64,000 nucleotides of DNA from Culex pipiens pallens (taxonomy: Eukaryota; Arthropoda; Insecta; Diptera; Culicidae), in assembly GCF_016801865.2 (NCBI RefSeq), contig NC_068938.1, forward strand, positions 51,724,493 through 51,788,492, read 5' to 3'. The position numbers were made by a program, and so were the translations under genes. Shown here one piece after another: positions 33,534 through 45,800 of this stretch (position 1 is its first letter; the number at the start of each line of letters is the position of its first letter). The notes beneath the pieces are model-generated. The model had not been told where the DNA came from, searched no databases, and saw nothing but the letters and a program-made list of their open reading frames with translations.

Positions 33534-35418
33534 ACCATAAAACGATTTGTCCTGCTGATGATCCTGCGCCTTTTCTTCGTTCTAGACGACCTGAAACGAA
33601 GGGGGAAAGGGAATCAAATATTTGCACCCTAACTGAGCGCGGTTGGTTACCACTTCTATTCTTCGGAATAGGGATGATTTCCCTCACGTGTTTTATCCCT
33701 GTGGAGGGTGGCTTCCGGTTCGATTCACTTGTTTTCGTCTTGAACAATTTGTCATCTTATGAGGTTATTATTGAAATGAAGAGTGATTAATGTTTGGTAA
33801 TAATTGTCAACAAAAGGGGCGGAAAAGGATACGGCCTTGAGCAGGAAGTTTTGGCCTTTTAATAACGCTAATACCAGAAGTGTGACCAATTTGGGAATGA
33901 TGTGAGAAATTATTAATTGTTGGAATATTTATTAATATTTCTATGTGTGTTGTGGGAGTTATATTGCTACTTTTAAAACATAAAGTTGATGAAATATAAT
34001 ATTTTTGCTGAACAATATCTTTTTATTTTAAAGCAGATCCAACCTGAAAGTAAATTCATTGTACTTCAAAATACAGCAGCCACCTGCAAACGTGACTAAT
34101 GCGAACCGTAACCATCTGTCCTGCACTAATCTGAATTTTATTAAAAAAGCAAATAAAAGGTTTTCCCCTGTTAAAAAAGGGGTTCACGAAAGTTCACCCT
34201 TGCACAACGGCCAGTGAACATAACCCAAACATCAAATAGCAGTCCCCTTTCTCTCTTTTCCGGTTTCCTAGTGATAATTGTGATGGTTCTTAAAAAGTCA
34301 TCAAGTGTGTGAATCTCCTTCCGCTTCTTCCCCTCTCGTGCCATTGGCCGGAACATGATATGTGCAATATTGGTAGGATGAATAAAATTAACTTTCCGCA
34401 ATGCTATACGGACGAGGGTGGTATTCTGCACCAAGGACTCGGAGTTGGAGGGGATGTTTTGTTGCGTCCCGGGTTAGCGGCGTGCACGTGTTCATCGTCC
34501 GTCCGAGAGAGCATATTGCGCTGCGTGTCAAGTGTGCACAATAAATTTGAATTACAAGGAGATTCAAGATGTGTGCGGGCTCTTTGTGATAGCGATCCTG
34601 ATATTAAATTTATTACCTACGTAAATATGCAGAGAAAAGTTGTGAACAATTTGTCTTTTCATGAGTAATTTTGACTCATTTTGATTTTGTATGTATGTAT
34701 TTATGTATGTATTTGAACCCCCGTCTTGGCAGGACTTGGTCATGACCACAGTATATTTCAACTGAGACGGTTCGGTTAGTAACCACCATATATCTCAAGA
34801 ACCTTTGAAGCGAAATACCTTTCTATGGCTAACGATTTCTTCTGAAATTGTACAGACATAGATCGGTAATGCAGTTGACTCGGGCCAGGCAATCCACGAC
34901 TTCCTCGTCCAGTTCATGAGTATTTGAGATGGCCCTAGGTGTCTTAAGACGGCGTTAGCAGGTATGTAATAGTTTGATTTATTATACCTTGTGACATTAT
35001 TTCGCCACTACGGATCAATTCAGTTCCAGAGCATTAACTCCATGATGGCCGACTGGTTAGCGTCCCAGACCATCAATCCAAAGGTGTGAGTTCGAATCGC
35101 ACCTGATTCTTGAAGGTTTTTTGTTCATATTCAAAGTTTAATACCTGATTCCAAATTTCAGGGGAAACGACCGGGATTTGATCCCTGGACCTTCTGCTTT
35201 CGAGGCAGAAATTTTGACTCATTTTGATTTTGGTTCTATACTAAAGAAAGTGTTATTTATTTGCAATTTTCGGAGGTCCATTATTCTAAAACACAAAATT
35301 TCCAAAAATTTAATGTACAGAAAGTGTTTGCCATCCTTAATTTTATTTGTATCTTCATACATCTTCATATCTTCAAAACTAACACCAAATTTTTAACATG
35401 ATAGCATTTTTTTCAATT
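33534..35418. other. No confident gene; a tRNA-like segment inside
   Basis: Mixed-composition DNA. The part 34160-34560 is less AT-rich with open frames of 80-120 codons on opposite strands, neither recognisable. A TATG-type microsatellite lies near 34690-34712. No splice-supported exon is seen. Confidence 0.35.
35041..35215 (+). repeat. tRNA-like (SINE-type) segment
   Basis: 35045-35105 has an A-box like that of Ser/Leu tRNAs (TGGCCGACTGGTTAGCGTC) and a B-box (GAGTTCGAATCGC), but the anticodon stem does not pair well. About 60 bp on, an inverted tRNA-like piece (GGGATTTGATCCCTGG, TTTCGAGGCAG) occurs. I read this as tRNA-derived repeat sequence and not a working tRNA. Confidence 0.4.
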
Positions 35419-35437
35419 GATTTGGCGGATGAAAAAA
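35419..35437. repeat. Left target-site duplication of retroposed copy 2
   Basis: GATTTGGCGGATGAAAAAA is repeated exactly at 37337-37355. Confidence 0.85.
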
Positions 35438-37336
35438 AAAAAAAAAGATTAGTGCGCTGCCCACGGGATCGCGCTGTCTTGTTTTTGCATGCTCATTTTC
35501 ATTTCTTTTGTGTCGCTGTTTGTGTGCTTGGGTGAGTCGCTGTTTGTGTGCTTGGGTGAGTGGTTATTATAATTACAGTGAGTCAAATATTTGTCCGTAC
35601 CCCCCCGTACGGGAAATGTTTGTGATATAAAAGTACATAAAATTCGACTAAAGTGCCATGTTTTATACATCAATCGACGCGGCAGAATGTCCTCTTTAAG
35701 GCACTGTCATTGGATTTGCAAAAAACTTTTTCTTGAAAAATACAAAAATTGTTTACTGAAAAAAGTCAAAAAAAGAGGTCAAATAATTGTCCGTACCCCT
35801 AGTAAAAGTACAAAATCTGATCGATTTAAGTGAATTCATTTATGAAATGTTGTTTCAGTGTCAAATACTAGTACCTTTAGCCAGTTTGTGACAACTTTGA
35901 ACTTCTGATAAGTTTGTTTAGTTAATTTATATTAAAAATTGGATTAAATTTAGTTTTTTAAAGTAAAACTTGTCAAAACATTAGTTTATAAGCAACTATT
36001 TTTATAAAATTGCTATTTTGTGTTGTAAGAGTCTCTATTGAACAAGTTTCAACAATATTTGTTCAAAATATACATTGATTTCATCTTTTTTATTGACATT
36101 TTTCGACCAAAAATACTGTTTCGGAACAATACCGTTAAACAATCCGGATTGTCCCGGAACCGGTTCAACCCCTCGGAGAGAAATTTTGTGGTGATCAGAT
36201 AGAGGACAAAAAAACCCACCTCTTGCAATTTGAAGCATCCAATTTCGTCCACTACAGCCCGATTACGATTCCCTAGTCTGAAAATTGAAATTTATAAACT
36301 AATGTTTTGATAAGTTTTACTTTAAAAAACTAAATTTAATCCAATTTTTAATATAAATTAACTAAACAAACTTATCAGAAGTTCAAAGTTGTCACAAACT
36401 GGCTAAAGGTACTAGTATTTGACACTGAAACAACATTTCATAAATGAATTCACTTAAATCGATCAGATTTTGTACTTTTACTAGGGGGTACGGACAATTA
36501 TTTGACCTCTTTTTTTAACTTTTTTCAGTAAACAATTTTTGTATTTTTCAAGAAAAAGTTTTTTGCAAATCCAATGACAATGTCTTAAAGAGGACATTTT
36601 GCCGCGTCGATTGATGTATAAAACATGGCACTTTAGTCGAATTTTATGTACTTTTATATCACAAACATTTCCCGTACGGGGGGGTACGGACAAATATTTG
36701 ACTCACTGTAAATAATGGCATCATAAGTACAGTGCTTCTGGGGACGCGCAGTCCTGTTTTTTCGCGATAATTTTCGTCGTAAATGATCGTAAAAACGTAT
36801 TCCAACTGGCAGTTTTAGTATTCACTCATCAAACTATCGATTTTATGAAAAGTAAAGCGTCATTTATTTACTATTTTTGAAATTTGCTCGCGTTATCTAA
36901 ATTGTAAAAACAGTAAAAATATACTGATAAGTCCAGCCCATAGCACTACTGCTCGGCTGGCACGCGTTCGATATTTTTTTTTTTAAATAATCAATTATCT
37001 ATCTTTCCGCAGCCGGCTGCCTAAGATTTAAAATTTTCAACCGATAAACAAAATGCTCATGGTCACATCACTGCCACTCGTGAATCCTGACCTCATACCC
37101 ATCTACTAACCACTCAAGTATCGGACTAACATTCCCATCCACTTCCCCGTGACCCTACCACTGGTCGTGACCGGCGCCGGTATTGATCAGCATGATAGGG
37201 GCCTTTGAGAAGTTGCGAAGCGAGGAAAGATAGCACCCACTCATCTTCCACGGCTCGTGGATGTAACTTCTGGAGGTCCTGGTCAATAACGGAGTAGCAA
37301 CTGCGGGTGGGCACCTATGCTTATGCTTATGCTTAT
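35438..37336 (+). mobile_element. Retroposed non-autonomous element, copy 2, with a nested insertion
   Basis: Same family as 8349-9629 on the opposite strand: it starts near GATTAGTGCGCTG and ends in GCTTATGCTTATGCTTATG directly before the second copy of a 19-bp duplication. It has only one to two 5' monomers against five in copy 1. A 1,133-bp Tc1/mariner-like element has entered at a TA in the monomer region (35576-36708), leaving about 764 bp of its own. The 3' part (36900-37336) is colinear with copy 1, with scattered substitutions. Confidence 0.8.
35576..36708. mobile_element. Tc1/mariner-like IR/DR fold-back element, shortened copy
   Basis: Ends CAGTGAGTCAAATATTTGTC and GACAAATATTTGACTCACTG, with TA on both sides. 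Removing it restores the TAATTAAATAATG target seen uninterrupted in copy 1 of the host element. Each arm (about 410 bp) holds an outer and an inner version of the GTCAAATAATTGTCCGTACC motif about 200 bp apart, the arrangement of IR/DR-type Tc1 elements. The right arm is shorter than in the full copy at 56286-57786. Short open frames of up to 80 codons in the arms are not transposase. Confidence 0.85.
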
Positions 37337-37355
37337 GATTTGGCGGATGAAAAAA

Positions 37356-39017
37356 CAAACAATAATATTTGAGCGCTGTCTTAAAAAAATGTCCACAAAG
37401 CTATTATTTTCCATTCTCATATGGCGAAAATTGCGGAGACGAAATATTGAGTAAATACATTTTGTAATTATGCAGGTAGTCACCCACTCGCTAAAATGGT
37501 GTCGCAGAACTCAAATTTGATGTTAAAAGCAGAAAAATAAAAAAATACGAAAAATAATATTTTTTGTTTCGAATTCGATTTATTTTTCTTAAGAAACCGT
37601 CGGATATCAGAACATCAAATAATCGAGTTTGGACAGTATTTTCTCTTCAAAATGTGTACAAAAAACTGAAAAGCCAAAAAATCACCTTTACAAAATCTAT
37701 TTTTTTGTGAATATTTAATGTTGTAAGAAGTTGCACTTTATTTTTTTTTAATTTAAAATATGTTCATTTCGTCAAGTAAAAACTGGCTAAAACTAATCGA
37801 TGCAACAGAAATACTCAACAAGAGTTTAAAATGCATTTTAATTATTTACATTACTCAATTTTCATGGATATAATAAGGACTTGTGATTTTTTCGAGATTT
37901 CACGGCAGCCGCGTAATCCGTGAAAATCACCCCTGGCCGTGAATTTCGGTAAATGCCGTGAAATTTTAAATATTCGAGTGATAAATCGCTACTTAGTGCA
38001 TTCAAGCTTATTTTTTTTCAACGAGATTTTTAATAATGATTTTTAAAGCAGTTTATTAATAAAAAATATTATATTTCAGATCTAGAACTATGTTTTGAAG
38101 ATATTGGTCATAAGAATATCCAACAAAATGCATATATTTTTTTGAACATTTTTAGTAAAATGTCTTTATTCAAAAAATTTAAAACAGATTTTAAAAGAAC
38201 ATTAATCAGCACTACTTTGAAAGAAAACGCAAAAAAAATCTTTTTATTTTTTGCAAATTGCACACATATATTCTGAATATAAATTATATTTTATAATTAA
38301 GTTGGTTTATCAAACAATACATATTCAAATGAAATTATCAATAAATGTTATAAAACTGCTAATTAAGAAGTTTTTTCTGAACTTTATTTAAAAACTAAAA
38401 TTTTCCTATTGCTGAAATTTTGGAAAGCATACAAAAAAAATATTGCACTTCTTTTAATGATTCTAGTTTCAATAAGTTAGAGGATTAGGACGTGTTTCGT
38501 TTTAATAATTTGTGTTAATGCGTTTTATTTTGTATCTCGATTTACTGCTAACTTTTAAGACACTTTTCTGTTCATAATTATGCTTATTATGTTTTTTTAG
38601 CAATTTTTAATGCATCGTGAAATTCCGATGTTTCGTAATTGGCATGCCGTTATTTTTTTTTGCCATGCAAAATGTGACGAATTTAGAGCATTTTACAGCG
38701 AAAAATATTGAATTTCACGTGTTTTCACTGAAAGCATAAAATTTCGTAAAGCGCTCTGCGAAATTGTGAAAACTTACTAAACTTAATAATAACCAACCAA
38801 GAAAATGGAAGGAAATTGCTAGTTTGTCTAATATTTCGCATTGCAGTTTTCATCTGATTTTTCTAAATTGACATGCCATCAACGTGAGTTTTAGAACTCA
38901 AAACAGAAATAACATAAATAAATATATCCCTAAACTTAACAACAGATGATGTTTCAAAAAATCTAAAACAAAGATTTATATTTTTTTTGTTTTAGGCATA
39001 ATCAATATGAAATGATC
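37356..39017. other. No gene; worn repeats with TTTCACG phrases
   Basis: Very AT-rich. Phrases such as GATTTCACGGCAGCCGCG near 37895 and TGCCGTGAAATTTT recur here and again near 40660-40910, suggesting an old repeat family with TTTCACG-type ends whose limits I cannot fix. Near 37610 is a relic of the MITE at 10619 (AATCGAGTTTGGACAGTA). Confidence 0.4.
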
Positions 39018-39107
39018 CGTCAACAGGGGTGATATTGTGTCATACAAATTTCCAGGAAATTTTATGACCCAATCTCACCCCCAGTCTCAATGTCACCCCT
39101 GTTGACG
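39018..39107. mobile_element. 90-bp palindromic MITE
   Basis: CGTCAACAGGGGTGATATTG and CAATGTCACCCCTGTTGACG are inverted ends with a short centre. No clear target duplication. Confidence 0.65.
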
Positions 39108-39155
39108 AAACTTATAGTTTTCATATTGTTTTATAAATTTTGATTATTTTGTTAA

Positions 39156-41037
39156 CCCCTTCCCGCCCAGAGCAAAATCGAGATTTTTTACGTTTTTCCA
39201 CATTACTCGTAACTGGATCGACCAAATTGGACGAAATTTTAATGGCTATTAGTAGGCTTAGTGATTTTTCACGCTCGAAAATTGCAAATTTCACGGGGAC
39301 CTCAATTTCAAAACACCAAATTTCACGCAAATTTCGCGGAACTGCAAAAATGTTAAAATAACTCTGAAAATCCTATGTTTAAACCACAGAAATTACTTTT
39401 TATGCTTCATTATGTATTATTATGTAAAAAAAATCTTCCAATTTTCAAAACAAAAATCCTCCTGGTTATTGGATGGCCTCTATATTTATTTTGAAACAAA
39501 ATGTAGGGCACGCGTATTGTCATTTACTGAACTGCTCTTTTAATATTCGACTAACAAAGCTCAAATGTTTTCGCTAATTTGCTTCTGTTATATTATTTTA
39601 CATTTTATTGAATTTCATATCATAGCTAGATTTGTCCAGTCAAAATGAGTAAAATAAATTGAATTTTCTGCGTCATTTAGCCCATAAAATATATTTTTAA
39701 GGGTTTTAGCTCATTTTTCAAAAACTAAATTTATAAACATTTTGCAAAAATAATATAATTTTTAACAAAATCGAAATTTATATTCTAAATGAGAAGAGAA
39801 AACAAAAAAGTATTATTTTTTAACTTTCACGGCAATCCACCCAAATAAACAAATATCGTTAAAATTTAACAGGCCAAAAAAAAATTTGTTATGTTTTTAA
39901 AATAAGATTCCAAAGATAAAAAAATACTCTTAATTTTATTTTGAATAAAACAAAGCTTGATTCTTTTAATTTCTTTCAAAACTATACCTTTCAATTAAAA
40001 TAAAATTCAAATAAAATTTTTAATACAGCGAATGAAAATATTACTAATTTTTTTTAGTTACTGAAAAACTCAAAAATCTCAACATTTCTTCAAATGGTTC
40101 ATATCAACTTTTGACACACATATATAATCAAGCTTTTTAATTGAAAACTAATAAAATTTCTTTTCTTTTTGGATGAAATATTTATTAAGTTGTTAGGCTG
40201 GTACAAATTTTATTAAAAGATTTTGTCTCATCCCCCCTCCCCCTCCCTTCGAAGTTGGCCCGAAAAATCGGGGGACAAAAAAATTTTTTTTTTCGAAAAA
40301 CTGAAAAATTTCTATGGATCAGCTGAAATAAATTTAAAATTCATTCTCCTGCGTTTTTCATTCCATTTTTAGAATGTTTGGGATCATTTTAAGAATGTTT
40401 GAGTTGAGTTAAAAATCTTTCGAATTTTTGAAAATTTTCGATGTTTGTTATCGCAAAATGTTTTTTTTTTTGCTAAAATTTTTGTTTTCGTTAATTCTTA
40501 CATTTTTGAAAACTAATGATTGCAAAACTACTGAACTTGTGTAAAATGCATTTTAAAACACCTTTTCCATGCAAATGTTGAAACTATGGCTTGTTATTTC
40601 AATATTAATATTTTATTTTTTTTGCCCATTTTTGCATTCAATGATTCGAGAAAATTGATAAATTTCACGAATTTCACGCCGTCTACGAAACCGTCAACAA
40701 TCATTAACCCTATATTAGTTATAAAATCAGGATATTCACTCGCTTGATTCTACAATAGTTCATAACATTATTTTTATTCCCTCTTGAGTTTAAGAAGTTA
40801 TTTTATGAAAAATCGTTACATTTTCACACAAACATAAAATTTCACGGGATTTCGCGGAAAAAGCCAAATTTCGCGGATTTCACGCTGTCCGCGAAATCGT
40901 GAAATTTCACTAACCCTAGCTATTAGTTAACATTCTATATTAACTAATGCAGGTTGAAAAAATGAATAGTTGCTGAGAAATTTAATTTTGAATCCAAAAA
41001 TTAGTGGTGCTCTGGAGTAACCATGGGCGTTAGAGGG
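39156..41037. mobile_element. piggyBac-like non-autonomous element, TTAA-flanked (tentative)
   Basis: TTAA at 39152-39155 is followed by CCCCTTCCCGCCCAGAGCA, and TGCTCTGG with CATGGGCGTTAGAGGG precedes TTAA at 41038-41041. TTAA duplication with CCC...GGG ends is the piggyBac pattern. The 1.9 kb between is very AT-rich with no transposase and contains the TTTCACG-type repeats, so it may be a worn or composite element. Confidence 0.45.
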
Positions 41038-41041
41038 TTAA

Positions 41042-42062
41042 TTGAAACTTTCAAATGTATCATTAAAATATTAGGCTTCTCAGAAAAGGACCTAACGACA
41101 TCCATTCAAATTGATGACCTCCGTAGACCGGTAAAACCAACATATTTATGACTCTGACCACAACCAACCAAACAGCAGCTGTATAAATTTCCATAAAGTC
41201 TCCATTTTCATTCGAGGCTGCCTGTGCCCGTGCGCACACGACCCAGTAATAACGCTAAATTTAATTAATTTAGGCACTCGCAAGCGCAGTAATAAACCCT
41301 GCCCGTGTCACCGAAATCAACCCCCGCTGAAGATCATAAAAAGTCGAAAAACCCGCCGCCTAAATTTGGAGGCAAAAGCCTTAGGGGTGCGTATACCTTC
41401 TTCTTATTAATTATAATTAAAACAGAGAACGGGGTAAAAACAAGGACGAGTAATAAAGCGAAATCAACCCTTTTCTTATCCCGGCTCGTCATCTTTATAA
41501 ATTTTCCGTAACGGTGGTCCTTGGGTTAAAGGGGGGAGCTTCAATGTTCCAACATGAAAATTCCACCATCGCAGAGAGAATGATGATGTCGTGTCGGGAA
41601 AAGCCATTCGCAGAGGGGCAGAAAGCAAACGCGAGATGACTGTGGAAATTCAAGACCCCCCTCCCTCGGGAGTTGACACTGACTGTCTTTGAAGTTTATA
41701 ATCTTGCACACTGTTTCAGTATCAAAGAAAGGGGTTTTCTTTCGTCGAAGTTTACCCCCCTTTTAAGGCAACGAAAACCGCTCAACACGCAAAGGTTGTT
41801 AATGTGTTGTTGTTATGGCTTTTCCGGATAATTTTAACGTAGGGGCAAAAAAAAAAAAAAAGCGGCTATGGGATGTGTCGAACGAAGGTGCAGGCAAAAA
41901 AAAAGCTTGGCAAATTTTTTCGAGGACCTCGCGGGGCTATTCAGGGTGGAGCTATTGTTGTGGAACTTTCCGCTTTTTTATTCCGAGAAAAAACAGGGTT
42001 GTAGTTTATGGAGTTTGGAACCTTCAAATCGACTGTTGTTTAAGATTTTTTTTATTGTGTTA
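41042..42062. other. No confident gene
   Basis: 41150-41800 is less AT-rich and not obviously repetitive. Open frames of up to about 115 codons at 41815-42162 run through homopolymers and a MITE and are not convincing. Confidence 0.35.
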
Positions 42063-42277
42063 CAGAAAAACCTCTGTTTACGCGATGCGTTACGTTTTAC
42101 TAATTTGTCGATTTCTCTGGAACGTCGCAACATTTTTGCAGGCTTTTAAAAGCAATTTGTAGGTTTTGTTCAGATCTACAAAAAGCATTTCAAAGCTTGC
42201 AAACAAAAATTGTTTGATTTAAGAGAAATCTACGAATCAAAAAGCGTAACGCCACCGCGTAAAAAGAGGTTTCACTG
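42063..42277. mobile_element. Tc1/mariner-type MITE, CAGTGAAACCTCT ends
   Basis: CAGAAAAACCTCTGTTTACG and AAAAAGAGGTTTCACTG are inverted, with TA at 42061-42062 and 42278-42279. An inner GCGTTACG/CGTAACGC pair strengthens the match. 215 bp, no coding capacity. Confidence 0.75.
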
Positions 42278-42500
42278 TATACAAATAAAATTAAAAAGTC
42301 CAGTTTCTCAAAGTGACTTCAGAAATCTAATTCAAATAAGCAGGATTCAAATCCAAATTGGTTGGGATTGAACATAGTTCAAATATTCTTGCCTGAACTA
42401 ATAAGAACAGTATTTTTGTCAGCGTGATTGAAAAATTGGATTTTTGACGAATTCTTTCTTTTGAAATGGGATAGTGGAATTCGATTGAATCTTTATAATG

Positions 42501-44402
42501 TCATGATTCGAATTCCCGGACGCTTCGAAACCTGGACACCTCATCTTGTTTGATCAATTATTTGGATAAAAGTTCGCATAATTATTGTCAAAACTGTGTT
42601 ATTTGGCTAATTCTTACATCAACTTTCATTTAAAATATGTGTGGAGGCTGTAGCCAATGCTAAAACAATTAATTAAAATAAAACATGAGTTTATCAAAAC
42701 AACATTTCGCTGAAATCTTTCATAGGCGTTCGAAGTACAGGGAAGGCAAAATAGAAATTCATGGTTCTGATTTCCTTAAATGCTAGAATTTGTTATATAG
42801 GGTATTTTAACCATTAGTGGACCCCCTAGTAGAGCCGAAGCACATTTTTCACAAATTTTCAATATTTTAAGCACTGTTTCATAACCCTTTATACAAAACA
42901 ATGAAATCTGAAGTCTTTTGAACAATTTTGACTATTTGTTTCATCAGTTATTTGTTTTTGAGCAGAAAAATAGCCATTTGAAAAAAAAGTGTTTTTGCCT
43001 TGTTATGGACCCCCTTTTCCTATAGTGGGCCCGGGTCCACTATAGGCAAACTGTTGTTTTTATACCAAATTTAACCGATATTTGATGTTTTGATGCATTG
43101 TGTAGGTCTAATGATAGATATAATGAATAAAAGATGGATTTTGCTCACTTTTCATTATAAACAAATATGTTTTGTTAACAAATTTGGCTTTAAACAATAA
43201 AAAACCTAACAGACATTTAAACACATTTATTTCCGAAAAAGATCAGAGAAAACGTCTCAAAAACCACTATAAACATAAAAATAATAAAAAAAGTAATCTT
43301 GATGCAAATTTTTCCATATTAATTACATAAATGGTTGACCGAAACTAAATAATAGATTTTTTTACAGTTGCTGATAAAACCGCGCATGTTTATTTAAAAA
43401 AAATGTTTTGTTATTGATTTATTATTATAAAATATCATTTCAAACTGCAATTATGATGCTTCAGTTAAGTACAATGAACTATAGTTTTGATTAATTATAA
43501 ATTCTTACGGCTTCAGCATTGTTGGTACTTTTAACATGAAAACAGCTATATTTATACTCATAATTGAAAAAAATATGCGTTTAGGTTGATAACAACATGC
43601 ATTTATTGTATGTTTTAGAGAAACTTTTGCTTGAATACACAGTTTTCTTCATTTTTGAAGGTTAAATTAACAGGGGTCCACTTTTGGAAAAGTTTGGATT
43701 TCGTTGTCCTATATTGGACCCCCCTAATTTTTGCTCGAAAATGGCAGCTCTTCGCTTTATTTTAGTAAAGATCCTTAAACTTACATTATTTCGACTTGCT
43801 GAGGTTAAATAATCAGTCAAAAAATGATTGGATGGTTAATTCAATCATAAAATATAAATGCAGTTTTGTTGTGAAAATGCTAGTGGCCATGGCTGATTTC
43901 AGATATCGAACTCAAAACACTTATTTTGGTGAAAAGGACAATTCAATGTCAGTCAATATTGTTTTAAATGATGCTGAACATGCCAAATAAAAGATGTGTA
44001 GACAACAACACGCTTGAAATTGTGATTTTATTGAATTTTTCATCAAATACCCTTCAGAGGGTCCACTATAGGAAAGGGGTCCACTAATGGATAACGTACC
44101 CTAAAATATCGATTGTTTTGATGTTAACAGCTTATATGAGACCTAAAGAGTGCCATTCACTTAAATTTCAGTACATACTTGTAAGATTCATAAGCAAAAT
44201 CGAGTGACCGGAATTCGAAGCAAAAGTGTCCGGATTTCGAATCAGATTTTATTAGTGTCATATTTTGCATGCATTCTCTTAAAATTGACTGTTTGAACTA
44301 CATCCTGACGGTATTTCTACATATTCCAACCTATAACATGATTTTTTGCCAGCTATAAAAAAAATGATATGCTACTATGTGTCCGGATTTCGAATCATGA
44401 CG
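42501..44402. mobile_element. Outer element with TCATGATTCGAA ends, interrupted by a nested element
   Basis: TCATGATTCGAATTCCCGGA and TCCGGATTTCGAATCATGA are inverted ends. The span contains the independent 1,302-bp element at 42800-44101, so the outer element itself is about 600 bp. Its target duplication could not be fixed. A third CCGGATTTCGAATC phrase lies near 44231, inside the right end. Confidence 0.65.
42800..44101. mobile_element. Nested element with GGGTA...CCATTAGTGGACCCC ends
   Basis: Ends GGGTATTTTAACCATTAGTG and CACTAATGGATAACGTACCC are inverted, with TA outside each. Further in, TCCTATAGTGG/CCACTATAGGA phrases repeat on both strands. 1,302 bp, very AT-rich, no transposase; the longest open frame (43796-43990) has no recognisable product. 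TA flanks suggest Tc1/mariner. Confidence 0.65.
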
Positions 44403-45800
44403 TTAGTCATTTATTCACATTAAAAAAAAAGGTTTATTTTTGTCAAAATTGACCGACGATAAATCACCAAAGTGAAAAATATTAAAAGTATTTATAGGTA
44501 ACGACCAGGCAGTCAGAAAAGTTTGATTTGGGATAGGGGCTAGACTTAATCTTGATAAAGCTTAAATTGCAGTTTTTTAGAACTCAAATATATGACAGAT
44601 CGAATTTGTTTTGGCAGGCTACGGTTGATTCATCAAAAATGTTGATTTCAAAATAATTTTAAAATTTTTACAGGAAATTCTGTGGTTAAATTGAATTGTG
44701 CCAAAGTATTTATCAAAACATATTTTTTGGTCATATTTTGGGTTTTTTTTCATATAAAGTTATCAGATAAACTCAAATTATAACCTAAAATTTATATTTT
44801 AACAATTTGACTCAATTTTGAAGGCAGATTCAGATTCATCTGGCAAAATTACATGCAAAAACATCTTCTCTTTTGAATGCAACCTGGCGCTATACATTTG
44901 GCTAGCATTTTTTTCGAGATACTTAAGTTTTAAATTTGCATTTTTTTACCGTAAAATTACTTTTAACCATCAATAGAAAAATGACCTGTTTAAAACTAAA
45001 AATGCCCTTACATCATTTTTCTCTTAAGGTGAAGTCGTTGATCATTTTCGAAGAAAATTGATCATCACTATAAAATATTCTGTATTATGTTCAATTCAAC
45101 GAATTTCAGCACCAAAAGGAATCAGCATGTGCCGGTTGTTGCCTTCTTGAAGCCACTGAAAGAATTTTTTAATCTAAATCAATTGTGCTTCAAAATTTAT
45201 ATAATTTTGTGGGACAGTCATTGACGTCCTAATTGGCAATCATTGATTAATGACGATTTTCATAACATTACAAGGAATGGGATAATCGTTACCAAAAGGA
45301 ATCAGCATGTGTAGGGCACTTTTCTAAACAACTTGTTGAAGGAATTTTGTCAAAATATTGAAAGCGACGTAAAATTTATATCTTTGAACGAAAAATCATG
45401 ACAATGATGGAAGTCTTCACGTTAAATCTAATCCTGATTATTGCTACTTTATAAAACTGATTTTGGAACGTTTACTCAGATGTTTTCTCTAAATGTGGTC
45501 GTAGAAGGCGTAGATTGCGAGATAAAATGTTGATGTCTTTGACAACGTTGTTTGGATTGGAAAACCCAACAACTTTCTAGAAGACAAAAAAATCCCAAAA
45601 AAGTCCTGAAAAGTAAGATTTTGCAACAACTATTATGAGGACACCAAAGCTCCAAAATCTCTCTATTTTTTGGAAAATAGATTTTCAATTGTGAAATGGA
45701 ATGAATTAAAAACTTACGCAATCAATGGATAAAATCGTTTTTAGATATTTGCGAAAAAAAACTTAAATATGTCAGGTATCATGACAATTTACTTTTTGTA
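44403..45800. other. No gene seen
   Basis: AT-rich DNA. A 20-bp phrase, ACCAAAAGGAATCAGCATGT, is repeated directly near 45112 and 45292. No supported coding sequence. Confidence 0.35.

Noticed and set aside
34560..34770. Possible tRNA gene near 34700-34745 (minus strand, GGTTCAAAT-like box)
   Set aside because: Only a B-box-like phrase is present; no A-box or cloverleaf could be drawn.
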